64,000 nt of DNA, from assembly GCA_963817855.1 (NCBI GenBank), contig CAWFQA010000001.1, forward strand, positions 2,356,001 through 2,420,000, written 5' to 3'. Within the stretch, counting starts at the first letter, position 1. The number at the start of each line of letters is the position of its first letter. A model generated the notes under the pieces. That model was not told the DNA's origin, made no database searches, and saw only the letters and a list, made by a program, of their open reading frames with translations. Both the position numbers and the translations under genes were made by a program. Shown piece after piece: positions 9,035-18,022 of this stretch. This DNA is from JAKAAZ01 sp963817855 (GTDB lineage: Bacteria > Acidobacteriota > Terriglobia > Terriglobales > Acidobacteriaceae).

Positions 9035-9136
9035 CGCTAGTGACTAATGAGTAAACTATAAATAAGCAGACAAATCGATTTTATTTCGGTATAAACGCAT
9101 TCAGATCTCAAATGTTTCAATTTGCGGGGTTAGAGC

Positions 9137-9421
9137 ATGTTAGACAGTTCTGCGGAGCCGTCCGCAGTGGAATTGATTACGGCAATCGCACGTTCGTTAG
9201 TTGATAAGCCGGACGAGGTCTCAGTCAACGCAACATCGAATGAAACTGGCACCGTCTTGCGACTGAGGGTCGATCCGACAGATGTCGGAAAGGTAATTGG
9301 CAAGCAAGGACGGACGGCTAGATCGTTACGAACTATTCTAGGAGCAGTCAGCGTCAAACTGCATCATCGCTACAGCCTGGAAATTGTCGAAGAAGCAAAG
9401 GTGGGTTCCGGATCGCTGTAA
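9137..9421 (+). CDS. khpA: KH-domain RNA-binding protein KhpA
   Basis: 94 aa small KH protein. The nucleic-acid-binding loop is in VGKVIGKQGRTARSLR, with the GxxG motif (GKQG) at residues 55-58. KhpA binds RNA broadly and, with KhpB, influences cell division and sRNA function in several bacteria. The family is typically encoded between rpsP and rimM, as here, although 289 bases and a terminator separate it from rpsP. It lies 8 bases ahead of rimM and is likely co-transcribed with it. Confidence 0.93.
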   Translation: MLDSSAEPSAVELITAIARSLVDKPDEVSVNATSNETGTVLRLRVDPTDVGKVIGKQGRTARSLRTILGAVSVKLHHRYSLEIVEEAKVGSGSL

Positions 9422-9429
9422 TTTTTCAA

Positions 9430-10086
9430 ATGAACCAGCTGTGTGCGACGTACTCCCCCACGTGCAACAATTACGCTGTGAATGACTCAAAGCCGGCAAC
9501 AACCGAAAACTGGGTGCACGTAGCCCGGTTGGTTCGACCCCAGGGACGACATGGTGAAGTGCTGGCTGAGATCCTTTCGGATTTCCCCGACCGTTTTTCG
9601 GAAATGCGCAACGCATTTCTATGGCGCGGAAACACCCGTCCTGTAACGCCGATCCTGGTCGAAAATTCCTGGCTGCACAAAGACAAAGTCGTGTTGAAAT
9701 TTGCCCAAGTTGATTCCATTTCTGCAGCGGAAGCGCTGCGAGGTGCGGATCTGGTGATTTCCAACCAGGAGCGTATGCCACTCCAATCCGACGAGGTTTA
9801 TATCAGCGATCTAATCGGCTGCGAGTGCCTGGATGTAGCCGCCGACGGTCGCGTGGTCGGTAGAATTCAGGATGTCGTTCGACAGGAGCAGACCGCCGAT
9901 CTGCTCGTCGTTTCCAGCCGCGACGGAGACCATTACGAAATTCCTTTCGCGAAGGCGTATGTCGTCAAAATTGACGTTGTGGGTCGACGCGTTGAGATGC
10001 GCCTTCCTCCGGGACTGCTGGAAGTGAATGCGCCCTTAACGGAAGAAGAGCGGCGCGCGCGAGGCGCATCTGAGTCAGAATCCTAG
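9430..10086 (+). CDS. rimM: Ribosome maturation factor RimM
   Basis: 218 aa, two beta-barrel domains. The N-terminal RimM domain begins WVHVARLVRPQGRHGEVLAE. The PRC-barrel-like C-terminal half includes VYISDLIGCECLD and ends YEIPFAKAYVVKIDVVGRRVEM. RimM acts in late maturation of the 30S head and contacts S19. Start is uncertain: ATG 9430 lacks a clear ribosome site, and an in-frame GTG at 9478 would trim a 16-residue tail that is not conserved in the family. The next gene is convergent; trmD and rplS, common neighbours, are absent. Confidence 0.92.
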   Translation: MNQLCATYSPTCNNYAVNDSKPATTENWVHVARLVRPQGRHGEVLAEILSDFPDRFSEMRNAFLWRGNTRPVTPILVENSWLHKDKVVLKFAQVDSISAAEALRGADLVISNQERMPLQSDEVYISDLIGCECLDVAADGRVVGRIQDVVRQEQTADLLVVSSRDGDHYEIPFAKAYVVKIDVVGRRVEMRLPPGLLEVNAPLTEEERRARGASESES

Positions 10087-10124
10087 TGCCATCGAACGCT
10101 GGCGAATCGGAAAAACCTGAAGGA

Positions 10125-11819
10125 TTATTTTGTTTGTGGTTCCTGCGGGATGGCTTCTCCGTCTGATCGCGGATCCGAGCCTGCAAAATTGACGTTTCGT
10201 TTGGTATCCCGGACGACGGCTTCGCCTTGCCCCACGGTGAATGAGAACGGTTGCAGTAGCTGAATCTGCTGTCCGCGTTTGGCCAAGTCCGCTCGTACTG
10301 CCTCAGGAATGCCAGGCTCCATCTGGACGTCGCAGCCATTGAATGTCTGCTTGGTGAACCGAGGTTGCTCCAGCGCGGCTTGGACGTTCATCCCGTAATC
10401 GACGACATTGGCAACAAACTGTGCGTGCGCCTGGGCCTGGTTCCATCCACCCATGATGCCGAACCCGATATGAATGTCTCCCTTTTCCATGAAGGCTGGA
10501 ATGATTGTATGGAGTGGCCGCTTGTGGCCCGCTAGTGAATTGGGTTGACCTGGCGTGAGGCTGAACCCTGCGCCGCGGTCTTGAAACGAGAAGCCTAACC
10601 CGGGCGCCACCATTCCCGTGCCGTAACCTTCGTAATTGCTCTGGATCAGCGATACGATATTGCCGTCTTTATCGATGGTGGAAAGATAGATGGTGGTTTT
10701 ACCGTGGGCGTTCAGGTATTGCGTCAGGTCAGAAGGCAGAACCTGACAGGACGCCTTATTCATATCGATCAATTTTGCTCGCTGCTTGGCTAGATCTTTC
10801 GACAGCATGGCTTTGACCGGAATGGGAGTAAAACGCGGATCGCCGACATAGCGGTACATGTCCGCATATGCCAGTTTTTTAGCCTCGATCATCACCTGCA
10901 ATGCGTCGGCGGAATTATGTCCATACATCGCCATCGGGAATTGTTCCATGACGTTTAGCATGGAGAGTGCGGCAACGCCCTGGCCGTTCGGCGGAAGCTC
11001 GTACACGGTCCAGCCGCGATAGGTGGTCGAAATCGGATCGACCCACTCGGGCTGAAAGTCTGAGAAGTCTTCCCGTGTGTGGGTGCCACCCTGGGCGCGC
11101 AGAAACTTGACCATCGTGTCGGTCATGGGGCCGTTGTAGTAAGCATCTCTGCCATGCGCCGCGACTTGCCGCAGAGAATTGGCGAGTGCGGGATTTCGGA
11201 ACAGGTCGCCGAGCTTCGGCGCCACGCCGCCGGGGAGATAGGTCTCTTTATATCCGGGCTGCTGCATATCTCTTTTGCTCACCCAGTAGCGGGCGTTGCG
11301 TTCCGCCAATGGAAAACCGTTCTGAGCATAATAGATCGCGGGCGCTAATGTTTTGCTGAAGGGAAGTGTCCCAAAGCGATCCTTCAGAGCTTCCCAACCC
11401 GCGACACATCCTGGAATGTCGATGGTGTGAACGCCGATGGGATCGATGCTGTCGATGTGATGGGATTTCAGATAATTGATGGTGAGGGCATTCGGCGTCC
11501 ATCCGCTGGAGTTGAGTCCGTAGAGCTTGCCGGTCTTCGCGTCGAAGTAGAGCGCGAATAGATCGCCGCCCATACCGTTCACGTACGGCTGAACAACACC
11601 CATCACCGCGTTGGCGGCAATGGCAGCATCAATCGCATTTCCACCTTCTTCCAGGATGTGGGCGCCAGCTTGCGATGCCAGAAATTGTGGCGCAGCAACA
11701 ATGCCAAACTTTGTGACCACCATGGAGCGACCTTGCCCGGGCACCGAAGCAAACTGTTGACCGAGTAGCGTGGCGGATGCCAAGAACACCAGTGCGGCTG
11801 TACGAGCCGTGATCTTCAT
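10125..11819 (-). CDS. ggt: Gamma-glutamyltranspeptidase (exported)
   Basis: 564 aa with a signal peptide (LVFLASATLLGQQFA). It is an N-terminal nucleophile hydrolase that self-cleaves before a Thr. GKTTIYLSTIDKDGN carries the processing site, with Thr375 as predicted nucleophile by analogy with the TTHYSVVD motif of the enterobacterial enzyme. GMGGDLFALY and GFGIMGGWNQAQAH fit glutamate-binding and core regions. The enzyme removes gamma-glutamyl groups from glutathione and similar peptides in the periplasm. It starts 26 bases after the upstream M28 peptidase stops, so the two are probably one operon for recovering glutamate from exported or environmental peptides. Confidence 0.93.
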   Translation of the reverse strand: MKITARTAALVFLASATLLGQQFASVPGQGRSMVVTKFGIVAAPQFLASQAGAHILEEGGNAIDAAIAANAVMGVVQPYVNGMGGDLFALYFDAKTGKLYGLNSSGWTPNALTINYLKSHHIDSIDPIGVHTIDIPGCVAGWEALKDRFGTLPFSKTLAPAIYYAQNGFPLAERNARYWVSKRDMQQPGYKETYLPGGVAPKLGDLFRNPALANSLRQVAAHGRDAYYNGPMTDTMVKFLRAQGGTHTREDFSDFQPEWVDPISTTYRGWTVYELPPNGQGVAALSMLNVMEQFPMAMYGHNSADALQVMIEAKKLAYADMYRYVGDPRFTPIPVKAMLSKDLAKQRAKLIDMNKASCQVLPSDLTQYLNAHGKTTIYLSTIDKDGNIVSLIQSNYEGYGTGMVAPGLGFSFQDRGAGFSLTPGQPNSLAGHKRPLHTIIPAFMEKGDIHIGFGIMGGWNQAQAHAQFVANVVDYGMNVQAALEQPRFTKQTFNGCDVQMEPGIPEAVRADLAKRGQQIQLLQPFSFTVGQGEAVVRDTKRNVNFAGSDPRSDGEAIPQEPQTK

Positions 11820-11845
11820 ATCGTTTCTCCTGCTTGAGCACCGGA

Positions 11846-14152
11846 TTATTTTGCGGTCGTTGCGTTGTCGAGCTCGGTGGCGACGTGTTCAACAAAGGCG
11901 GCTTCATCTTCAATTGCCTTGCCGACGAGAACGATCTGCGCAGTGGCCTCGTCGTAGCGGCGCTGCTCGATAGCCTCGCGAACTCCGGGCAAGGTTTTCG
12001 CGTCGTACCCGGTGTACCAGCCGGGCGCGTAGATAAGATTCTGCATCCACGTGCGACGCGGCAGACCCTGTGGATTGGTGAGCTTTCGGGCAGCCTGGGT
12101 TAGCTCCTGATTGATTGTGGTCAGACGCTCGGGCGCAATGCGCCCGCCCAGCGCGCGGGTACGAGCTTCATTGAAATGGGCTGCGGACTTGTCGAGCGCA
12201 GCCAGCGCATTATCAAGCGGCGCGAAGTTGAGATAGGGCGGAATGGCCAGCGGTGGAGGAGCGATCATCGGACGTTTCGGGTCGCTGGTCAACGCGTACG
12301 CATTCATCTGCAGCGCGACGGCGCGTTCCTTCGCCTCTTTTTGTCGAGCCGACAGCAGGTCCTTTACTTCATGATCGTAGAGATGCAGCGTGTCAGCCAG
12401 GGCCGCGAAATCGTACGGCAGTATATCTGCCTGCGCCATACGAAGCACAAGTGCGCCGTCGGTTTGCGCCAACGCGCGACCATAGACATAGTTCGAGTCA
12501 GCAAAATGCGAGTACCAATAAAAATCGTCGTAAATGGAATGGTAGACACCTGCGCCGTTATCTTCTCCGCCGTAGCTGACGTTGAGAGAAGCCACGCCAA
12601 GATGATCGATAAACGCGGTGAAGTCGGAGCCGGTGCCGAGCGGCCCAATGCGAAGATCGCCGCGCGTAGAAATTTCTTTCCGCACCTCCGGGGAACCGTT
12701 CAGCAATTCCCACGCGCGCAGTCGCTGCCAGGAAGAGACCTTTGTCTCTGGATCGGTGACGGACTGAGCGACCTGGTTGACCAGCGGTTCCAGCGAGTGC
12801 GAACCCTGGGCGGCCAGGTAGCCGCGCTCGTTGCCGTCGCTGTTGATGTAGACCGCGGCGTTCTTGCGAAGCTCGGCAGCATGTTGTTCCGCCCACTCGG
12901 TTGAGCCAAGCAGCATGGGCTCTTCGCCATCCCAGGAGAAATACATGATCGTCCGCTTCGGCCTCCATCCCGTTGCAGCCAACTGGCCGATCGCGCGGGC
13001 TTCTTCAAGCAGCGCGACTTGTCCGGAGGTGGGATCGTCGGCTCCATTGACCCACGCGTCGTGGTGATTGCCCCGCAGCACCCAGACATCCGGTTCCTCT
13101 GAGCCGCGCATGGTCGCGACCACGTCGTAGACCGACTTCAGGTCCCAATTGAATGCGAGCTTCAGATGAACCTTGGTGCTCGACGGGCCGATGCGATACG
13201 TGATGGGGAGGCCGCCGCGCCAGTTCGCGGGAACTCGAGGCCCTTGCAACGCGGCCAGCAAAGGCTGAGCGTCTTGATAGGAGATGGGCGTGACGGGAAT
13301 CTTTGGCAGGGAAGGCGCATCTTCCCGCTTCAGACGCTTGGCATTGGCTGTTGCGCCAATTCCCGGCGTGAGCGGGTCGCCGGGATAGGAAGGCGCATCG
13401 AGCACGCTGCCACGCTGGACGCCGGATGCCGGACGCATGGGTCCATCAGGAAATACCTGGTCCACGGCGTATCCATCGTTGGCGGGATCAGAGTACAGAA
13501 TGCAGCCGATCGCGCCGTGTTCAGCGGCAACCTTCGGCTTGATGCCTCGCCAGGAATTGCCGTAGCGCGCAATAACTATCGCGCCTTTTACCGAGATCCC
13601 GTAGCGCGCCAACTGCTCGTAATCCTCAACCACCCCGTAGTTCACGTAGATCAGCGGCGCAATCACATCGCCGTCTGGGGAGTAGGCGTTGTATGTTGGC
13701 AGTTGCTCGTCTTTTTGATTGCTGGTCGGATCGATGGCGACGGCAGGCTCTTCCAGCGTGGCATGGAAATTCCCCATCTGCAGGAGACGCGTTTTCGGCG
13801 TGGGGAACAGCACCTGAAAGGTCTCGATGTGGGCGTCCCAGCCCCATTTTTTGTACTGCGCCAGGATCCACTCGGCATTCTGCTTGTCGTAGGGCGACCC
13901 GACGTGATGCGGCCGTGCGCTGAGCAGTTTCATATTATCGCGCATGCGCTGTGGGTCAGGGATGGCGGCAAATCGCTTCTCCAGATCGGCTTCAATCTTC
14001 GCGTTGGCAGAAGAGAAGCCCAGCATCTTGGGCGGGCTTTGTTGCTGTGCCCGTGCAGATTCCGAAAGAAAGATTGCAGACGAGATTAAGAGGGTGGTTA
14101 GAAATAGAGCTACGTGGCGCAAGGTTCCTCCCGGTTGCAGGAAATTTCTCAT
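11846..14152 (-). CDS. M28 metallopeptidase, glutamate carboxypeptidase II-like
   Basis: 768 aa, signal peptide (HVALFLTTLLISSAIFLSES). A protease-associated domain spans about residues 150-270. The M28 zinc site shows GNHHDAWVNGADD (His and Asp near 363-372), WDGEEP (Glu410/411), YINSDG (Asp439) and a late His in VYHSIYDDF. A C-terminal transferrin-receptor-like dimerisation region follows. GCPII-type enzymes cut C-terminal glutamate from N-acetylaspartylglutamate or folyl-polyglutamate; bacterial substrates are mostly undefined. ATG 14152 was preferred because it begins the signal peptide; the frame is open further up. It is followed closely by ggt. Confidence 0.88.
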   Translation of the reverse strand: MRNFLQPGGTLRHVALFLTTLLISSAIFLSESARAQQQSPPKMLGFSSANAKIEADLEKRFAAIPDPQRMRDNMKLLSARPHHVGSPYDKQNAEWILAQYKKWGWDAHIETFQVLFPTPKTRLLQMGNFHATLEEPAVAIDPTSNQKDEQLPTYNAYSPDGDVIAPLIYVNYGVVEDYEQLARYGISVKGAIVIARYGNSWRGIKPKVAAEHGAIGCILYSDPANDGYAVDQVFPDGPMRPASGVQRGSVLDAPSYPGDPLTPGIGATANAKRLKREDAPSLPKIPVTPISYQDAQPLLAALQGPRVPANWRGGLPITYRIGPSSTKVHLKLAFNWDLKSVYDVVATMRGSEEPDVWVLRGNHHDAWVNGADDPTSGQVALLEEARAIGQLAATGWRPKRTIMYFSWDGEEPMLLGSTEWAEQHAAELRKNAAVYINSDGNERGYLAAQGSHSLEPLVNQVAQSVTDPETKVSSWQRLRAWELLNGSPEVRKEISTRGDLRIGPLGTGSDFTAFIDHLGVASLNVSYGGEDNGAGVYHSIYDDFYWYSHFADSNYVYGRALAQTDGALVLRMAQADILPYDFAALADTLHLYDHEVKDLLSARQKEAKERAVALQMNAYALTSDPKRPMIAPPPLAIPPYLNFAPLDNALAALDKSAAHFNEARTRALGGRIAPERLTTINQELTQAARKLTNPQGLPRRTWMQNLIYAPGWYTGYDAKTLPGVREAIEQRRYDEATAQIVLVGKAIEDEAAFVEHVATELDNATTAK

Positions 14153-14313
14153 AGTTTGCGGGGGACTTCTCGTGTGCGGTAATCGTACTACGCATGCACA
14201 TGAAAGAAACGTCGACCTTGCCAGTTCTTCGTTCCTTCTGGGAGGATGATATCCATTCACACAGACGTAAGGGATTTGAGGTGAAATCCATTCACGATTC
14301 AGGAGAGATACGA

Positions 14314-15789
14314 ATGCCATCCGGCGACGCTACTGAGGCCACGGGAACCACCACGAGGCGCGATTTTGTGCAGGGAGGTCTGGCGGTCGCTGGAACGATG
14401 CTGACATCGTCAATGACTCGCGTGGCTGCGGCCGATACCAAGGCGAAGCGGCCGAACCTTCTTTTTATCTACACCGAAGGACAGCGAGCCGACGCGCTTG
14501 GGCTCGCCGGGAACCCATTGCTGAAGACTCCTAATCAGGACAGGATCGGCCAGGAAGGCGTGCGGTTTACAAATTCTTTTTGTACGAATGCATTGTGTGC
14601 TCCCGCGCGTGCCACGGCACTGACAGGGCTTTATTCGAAGACAACAGGCGCCCTGGGAAACCCCAACGATAAGATACTGGACCAGCCATTGCCCGCCGAC
14701 ATTCCTTTGTTCACCGATCTGCTGCATCAGGCCGGATATGAGGTCGCGATTGTCGGAAAAGTTCACGTAAAGAACGGCGTCCGCGAGCGCTATTGGGACT
14801 ACTATTTCGGCTTCAATGCTGCTGTCACGAATTATTACTTCCCCACCTTTCGAGAAGGCCGGAAGGGAGTCATCGGCGATCCGGTGACATACAAGAACCA
14901 ATATGCGGACGACCTGGTCACCGACAAAGCACTGGCATGGCTGAGCGAGCCCCATGACAAGCCAATATGCCTGCTGGTGTGGTACCAGACGCCGCATGCC
15001 CCTTTTTATCGGGCGCGACGCCACCTTGATTTGTATAACGGAGTCCCAATCCCCAAGCCGACCACGTTTGACGACGATGCGAAAGGATATCCGGGGAAGC
15101 CTCGCTGCTTTGCTGCAGCGCACAACAAAATCGGAACGCAAAGCGATCTGGACGACGATGTGCGCAGTCTGGAAGAACTGGTGAAGGATTATTACGCGGG
15201 CCTGGTTGCCGTGGATGAAAACATTGGCAGACTTTTCCAGCAACTTGAGAAGACGAATCAGATGGACGAAACCGCCATCTTTTCTACTTCAGACCACGGA
15301 TACTTTCTGGGCGAATGGCGTTTGTTCGATAAGCGGCTGATGCATGAGCCGTCGATCCGCGTTCCTATGATGATTCGATATCCAAAGAAGATCCCAGCCG
15401 GCGGGGTCCGCGGGGAGATGGTTCTCAACGTCGATATTGCACCCACAATGCTGGACCTGGCCGGCGTTGCGGTGCCAGAGCACATGCCGGGGAAGAGCCT
15501 TGTTGGCTTGGCGAAGGGGGAGACGATTCCATGGAGGAAGGAGTGGCTGTATGAGTATTATGAATATCCGGGATGGGAAAACGTGCGACCGAATCGCGGC
15601 ATTCGGACCGAACGCTACAAGCTGATGCACTACTACATGGAGCCGCAGGAATTTGAAATGTATGATCTGGTCGAAGATCCAGGAGAGACACAGAATCTCT
15701 ACAGTAATCCGCACCATGCCGGCTTGCAGCGAGAGCTGTTTGCGCGAATGCAAACCCTGCGCGCGCAGATTCCGGAGAAGCGTGTCTGA
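14314..15789 (+). CDS. Sulfatase with Tat-type signal
   Basis: 491 aa. The N-terminus contains TTRRDFVQGG followed by a hydrophobic segment, a twin-arginine export signal. The formylglycine motif is CAPAR at residues 95-99, meaning the active-site Cys must be converted by a formylglycine-generating enzyme, which is not in this window. STSDHGYFLGEW and LNVDIAPTMLDLAG fit type I sulfatases of the choline/iduronate-sulfatase class. The first metal segment reads LLFIYTEGQRADALG; most relatives have an Asp where Glu is seen here. Start ATG 14314 has AGGAGAG at 14301-14307. Substrate unknown; a sulfated polysaccharide or ester is likely. Confidence 0.88.
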   Translation: MPSGDATEATGTTTRRDFVQGGLAVAGTMLTSSMTRVAAADTKAKRPNLLFIYTEGQRADALGLAGNPLLKTPNQDRIGQEGVRFTNSFCTNALCAPARATALTGLYSKTTGALGNPNDKILDQPLPADIPLFTDLLHQAGYEVAIVGKVHVKNGVRERYWDYYFGFNAAVTNYYFPTFREGRKGVIGDPVTYKNQYADDLVTDKALAWLSEPHDKPICLLVWYQTPHAPFYRARRHLDLYNGVPIPKPTTFDDDAKGYPGKPRCFAAAHNKIGTQSDLDDDVRSLEELVKDYYAGLVAVDENIGRLFQQLEKTNQMDETAIFSTSDHGYFLGEWRLFDKRLMHEPSIRVPMMIRYPKKIPAGGVRGEMVLNVDIAPTMLDLAGVAVPEHMPGKSLVGLAKGETIPWRKEWLYEYYEYPGWENVRPNRGIRTERYKLMHYYMEPQEFEMYDLVEDPGETQNLYSNPHHAGLQRELFARMQTLRAQIPEKRV

Positions 15790-15912
15790 GCCAACCTCGC
15801 GCAGGATTCGTGCGGCTGCATCCAGTCCTGCTAAACCGGACTTTGTCTTCGTGGGTGGTTGTTGTAGGCTTGGCAAGGGGCTGCCGTAACCGGCTGGCCC
15901 TGCTTAAACCCT

Positions 15913-16167
15913 ATGCCGACACCAGAGAAGCCCGACAACCAGCGCAAGATCGTGCTACGAGAGATCGTGCAAGCGGAATCGATGATCCAGATTGCGCTGG
16001 TGCTGCCGCTTTCCTGCGTTGTTGGATGGGCGATCGGGGATTTTCTCGACCATAAACTGCACCAATCCTGGATTGGAATTGCTGGGCTGGCAATTGGAAT
16101 TGCCGCCGGATTTGTCCAGGTGATTCGAATGGCCAACCACGCCAATCGTAGCAACGACAACCAATGA
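15913..16167 (+). CDS. atpZ: AtpZ/AtpI-family F0 accessory protein
   Basis: 84 aa with two membrane helices (QIALVLPLSCVVGWAIGDFL and IGIAGLAIGIAAGFVQVIRM). Small proteins of this kind precede atp operons and are linked to c-ring assembly or Mg2+/Ca2+ supply. It overlaps the next gene by ATGA at 16164-16167, which supports coupled translation with the rest of the F0 cluster. Confidence 0.8.
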   Translation: MPTPEKPDNQRKIVLREIVQAESMIQIALVLPLSCVVGWAIGDFLDHKLHQSWIGIAGLAIGIAAGFVQVIRMANHANRSNDNQ

Positions 16168-16643
16168 CTCCTGAAACCACCATGCCAGTGCCGACAAGCG
16201 AATCCAAGCCGCCGGAGACCGCGCCACCCACGCCTTCAGGCGGCTTGATTCAGTTCAATGAAGAGGATATCCGCCGCACGCTTCGCCGCGCGCTCATTCT
16301 TGCGGGCGCTGCTGTGCTGGTGGCGTCGCCGATTCTATGGGCATCGCTGGGCTGGCGGACATGCCTGACGTTTGTCATCGGCGTAGCCATTTCTGCCACG
16401 GGAATCGTGGAATGGCTGCAGTTGCTTTCGGCCATGATGTCGAGGATGGAAGAGGGACGCACACCGGTTCCGATGGGCCGGGTTTTGATAATGTTCTTCC
16501 TGCGTTTGGCAGTCGCGGGCGTGCTCTTATATGCTAGTCTAAACAGTTTGCATGGCTCTGTTTATGCGTTGCTGGCTGGGCTGGCCGTATCGCTGCTTGC
16601 CCTGACCGTGGAATCGATCCGGCTGGTATTTCGCACCAGATGA
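16164..16643 (+). CDS. ATP synthase subunit I-like membrane protein
   Basis: 159 aa. A proline-rich cytoplasmic N-terminus (about 40 residues) is followed by four hydrophobic segments, ending ALTVESIRLVFRTR. Position between atpZ and atpB and the helix pattern fit the AtpI group, which assists assembly of the c-ring. Sequence resemblance alone is weak; the call rests on topology and on the ATGA overlap with atpZ. Confidence 0.65.
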   Translation: MTPETTMPVPTSESKPPETAPPTPSGGLIQFNEEDIRRTLRRALILAGAAVLVASPILWASLGWRTCLTFVIGVAISATGIVEWLQLLSAMMSRMEEGRTPVPMGRVLIMFFLRLAVAGVLLYASLNSLHGSVYALLAGLAVSLLALTVESIRLVFRTR

Positions 16644-16712
16644 TTTTGCCGACCCGCTCGACGCTGCCTGGATGCACAACAGTTTGAAGAACCTGGATAG
16701 AAAGTACGAACG

Positions 16713-17444
16713 ATGCCCCTCCAACATTTCTTTGCCCACATTTTGAACCAACTGTTTGCCGGGCCGGTGACGGCCATGATGAACTGGATTGGCCATCCAC
16801 CGCTCAATCCCGCCGCCCCGATCAATGGCGTGTTCACCATGGAGCTGATCGCGTTCCTGATCCTGCTGGTCTTCTTCATTCTGGTTCGGCTGACGTTGAG
16901 CGTGGAAAAGCCAAGCGTGCCGCAACGGCTGGCGGAAATCGTGGAAGAGTTCGTCACCAACCAGACAGAACCGATTATTGGCCATAAATACAAGGTCTAT
17001 TTGCCATATCTGGCGGCGCTGCTAATGTTTGTTTTGGTCGACAATTTGCTAGGCCTGGTGCCGGATGTCGAAACGCCCACCGCCACCCCAGTGGTGCCGC
17101 TGGGCTTCGCGCTGGTGACGTTTATCTACTATCACTGGCAGGGATTGAAAGAGAATAAGGCGAAGTACGCCAAGCAATTTGTCGGGCCGGTGTGGTGGCT
17201 TTCACCGCTGATGATTTTGATCGAGCCGGTCTCTCACATGGCGCGCGTGCTTTCGTTGACGGTTCGTCTATTTGCGAACATGTTTGCCAGCGACTTGTTG
17301 ATTTTGATTTCATTCATGCTGATCCCCGTCTTCTTGCCAGTCGCGTTTATTATGCTGCACCTGCTGGTTTCACTGATTCAGGCTTATGTGTTTATGATGC
17401 TGGCTTCCATTTATATCGGTCAGGCGATTGCGCATGAGCACTAG
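16713..17444 (+). CDS. atpB: F0F1 ATP synthase subunit a
   Basis: 243 aa, with about six helices. It forms the proton (or sodium) half-channels against the c-ring. The essential arginine is Arg185 in RVLSLTVRLFANMFASDLL; MARVLSL and the late helix LVSLIQAYVFMMLASIYIGQAI are diagnostic. It lies 69 bases after the subunit I-like gene and 131 bases before atpE. The gap to atpE contains an imperfect hairpin (GCTGGGG / CTCCAGC) and a CGGAG ribosome site before atpE, which may help set the higher output needed for subunit c. Confidence 0.95.
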   Translation: MPLQHFFAHILNQLFAGPVTAMMNWIGHPPLNPAAPINGVFTMELIAFLILLVFFILVRLTLSVEKPSVPQRLAEIVEEFVTNQTEPIIGHKYKVYLPYLAALLMFVLVDNLLGLVPDVETPTATPVVPLGFALVTFIYYHWQGLKENKAKYAKQFVGPVWWLSPLMILIEPVSHMARVLSLTVRLFANMFASDLLILISFMLIPVFLPVAFIMLHLLVSLIQAYVFMMLASIYIGQAIAHEH

Positions 17445-17575
17445 TATTTGAAGTTTTGCTGGGGCTTGCATTCTTCTCCAGCGGTAGTACCCCGAAGGTG
17501 GATCAGCGGACGCAGCAGCGCAGGCGGCCACGTTCCACTCGCGGGAGATCTTAAGAAACTATCGGAGTTACATAC

Positions 17576-17884
17576 ATGCGTACCATGCAAAAGGTTTTTA
17601 TGATGCTATCGGTGCTGTGCCTGGCCGTTCCAGCCTTCGCACAGGCCAGTGGCGGCGATTCCTCCCACGCCAGTATGGTGGCGATTGCAGCCGGCATCTC
17701 GATGGCGATTGCCTCCGGGCTTTGTGGATTGGGTGAGGGTTACGCGGTGGGGTCTTCCTCACTGGCGATCGCTCGCAATCCAGGCGCGCGGCCGGCAATT
17801 TTCCTGTTCCTCGTGCTCGGCCTGGCCTTTATTGAGTCGCTGGCGTTGTTCACTTTCGCCATTATCTTTATCAAGGTAAAGTAA
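17576..17884 (+). CDS. atpE: F0F1 ATP synthase subunit c with carboxylates in both helices
   Basis: 102 aa: a signal-like N-terminal extension (residues 1-23, ending PAFAQ), then two membrane helices joined by the polar loop ARNPGA. The ion-binding Glu87 lies in FIESLALF of helix 2 and is followed by Ser88. Helix 1 has Glu54 in GLGEGYAVG at the position where sodium-type and cyanobacterial c subunits have Gln. The 33-residue spacing equals the Glu32/Glu65 pair reported for the Fusobacterium nucleatum Na+ rotor. atpF, H, A, G, D and C are not here; a terminator follows directly, so F0 and F1 genes are split. Confidence 0.95.
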   Translation: MRTMQKVFMMLSVLCLAVPAFAQASGGDSSHASMVAIAAGISMAIASGLCGLGEGYAVGSSSLAIARNPGARPAIFLFLVLGLAFIESLALFTFAIIFIKVK

Positions 17885-17908
17885 CAGACCTCAAGTTTCA
17901 CGCGAACA

Positions 17909-17937
17909 GCCTCCGGCCACGGAGGCCGTTTGTGTTT
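17909..17937 (+). terminator. Terminator after atpE
   Basis: Seven-bp stem GCCTCCG / CGGAGGC with GCCA loop at 17909-17926, followed by CGTTTGTGTTT. It sits between the convergent atpE and nuoN genes and may serve the atp cluster. Confidence 0.7.
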
Positions 17938-18022
17938 GTCCCCGAAAATGACGCGATATCGCTTCGTTCGACTTTTCCGGAGTGAGGACGAGAGTCGCTT
18001 CAAGCGTTTATTGCGGGATACG

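Noticed and set aside
13166..14089. Plus-strand open frame of 307 codons
   Set aside because: Antisense to the M28 peptidase, which has all catalytic residues.
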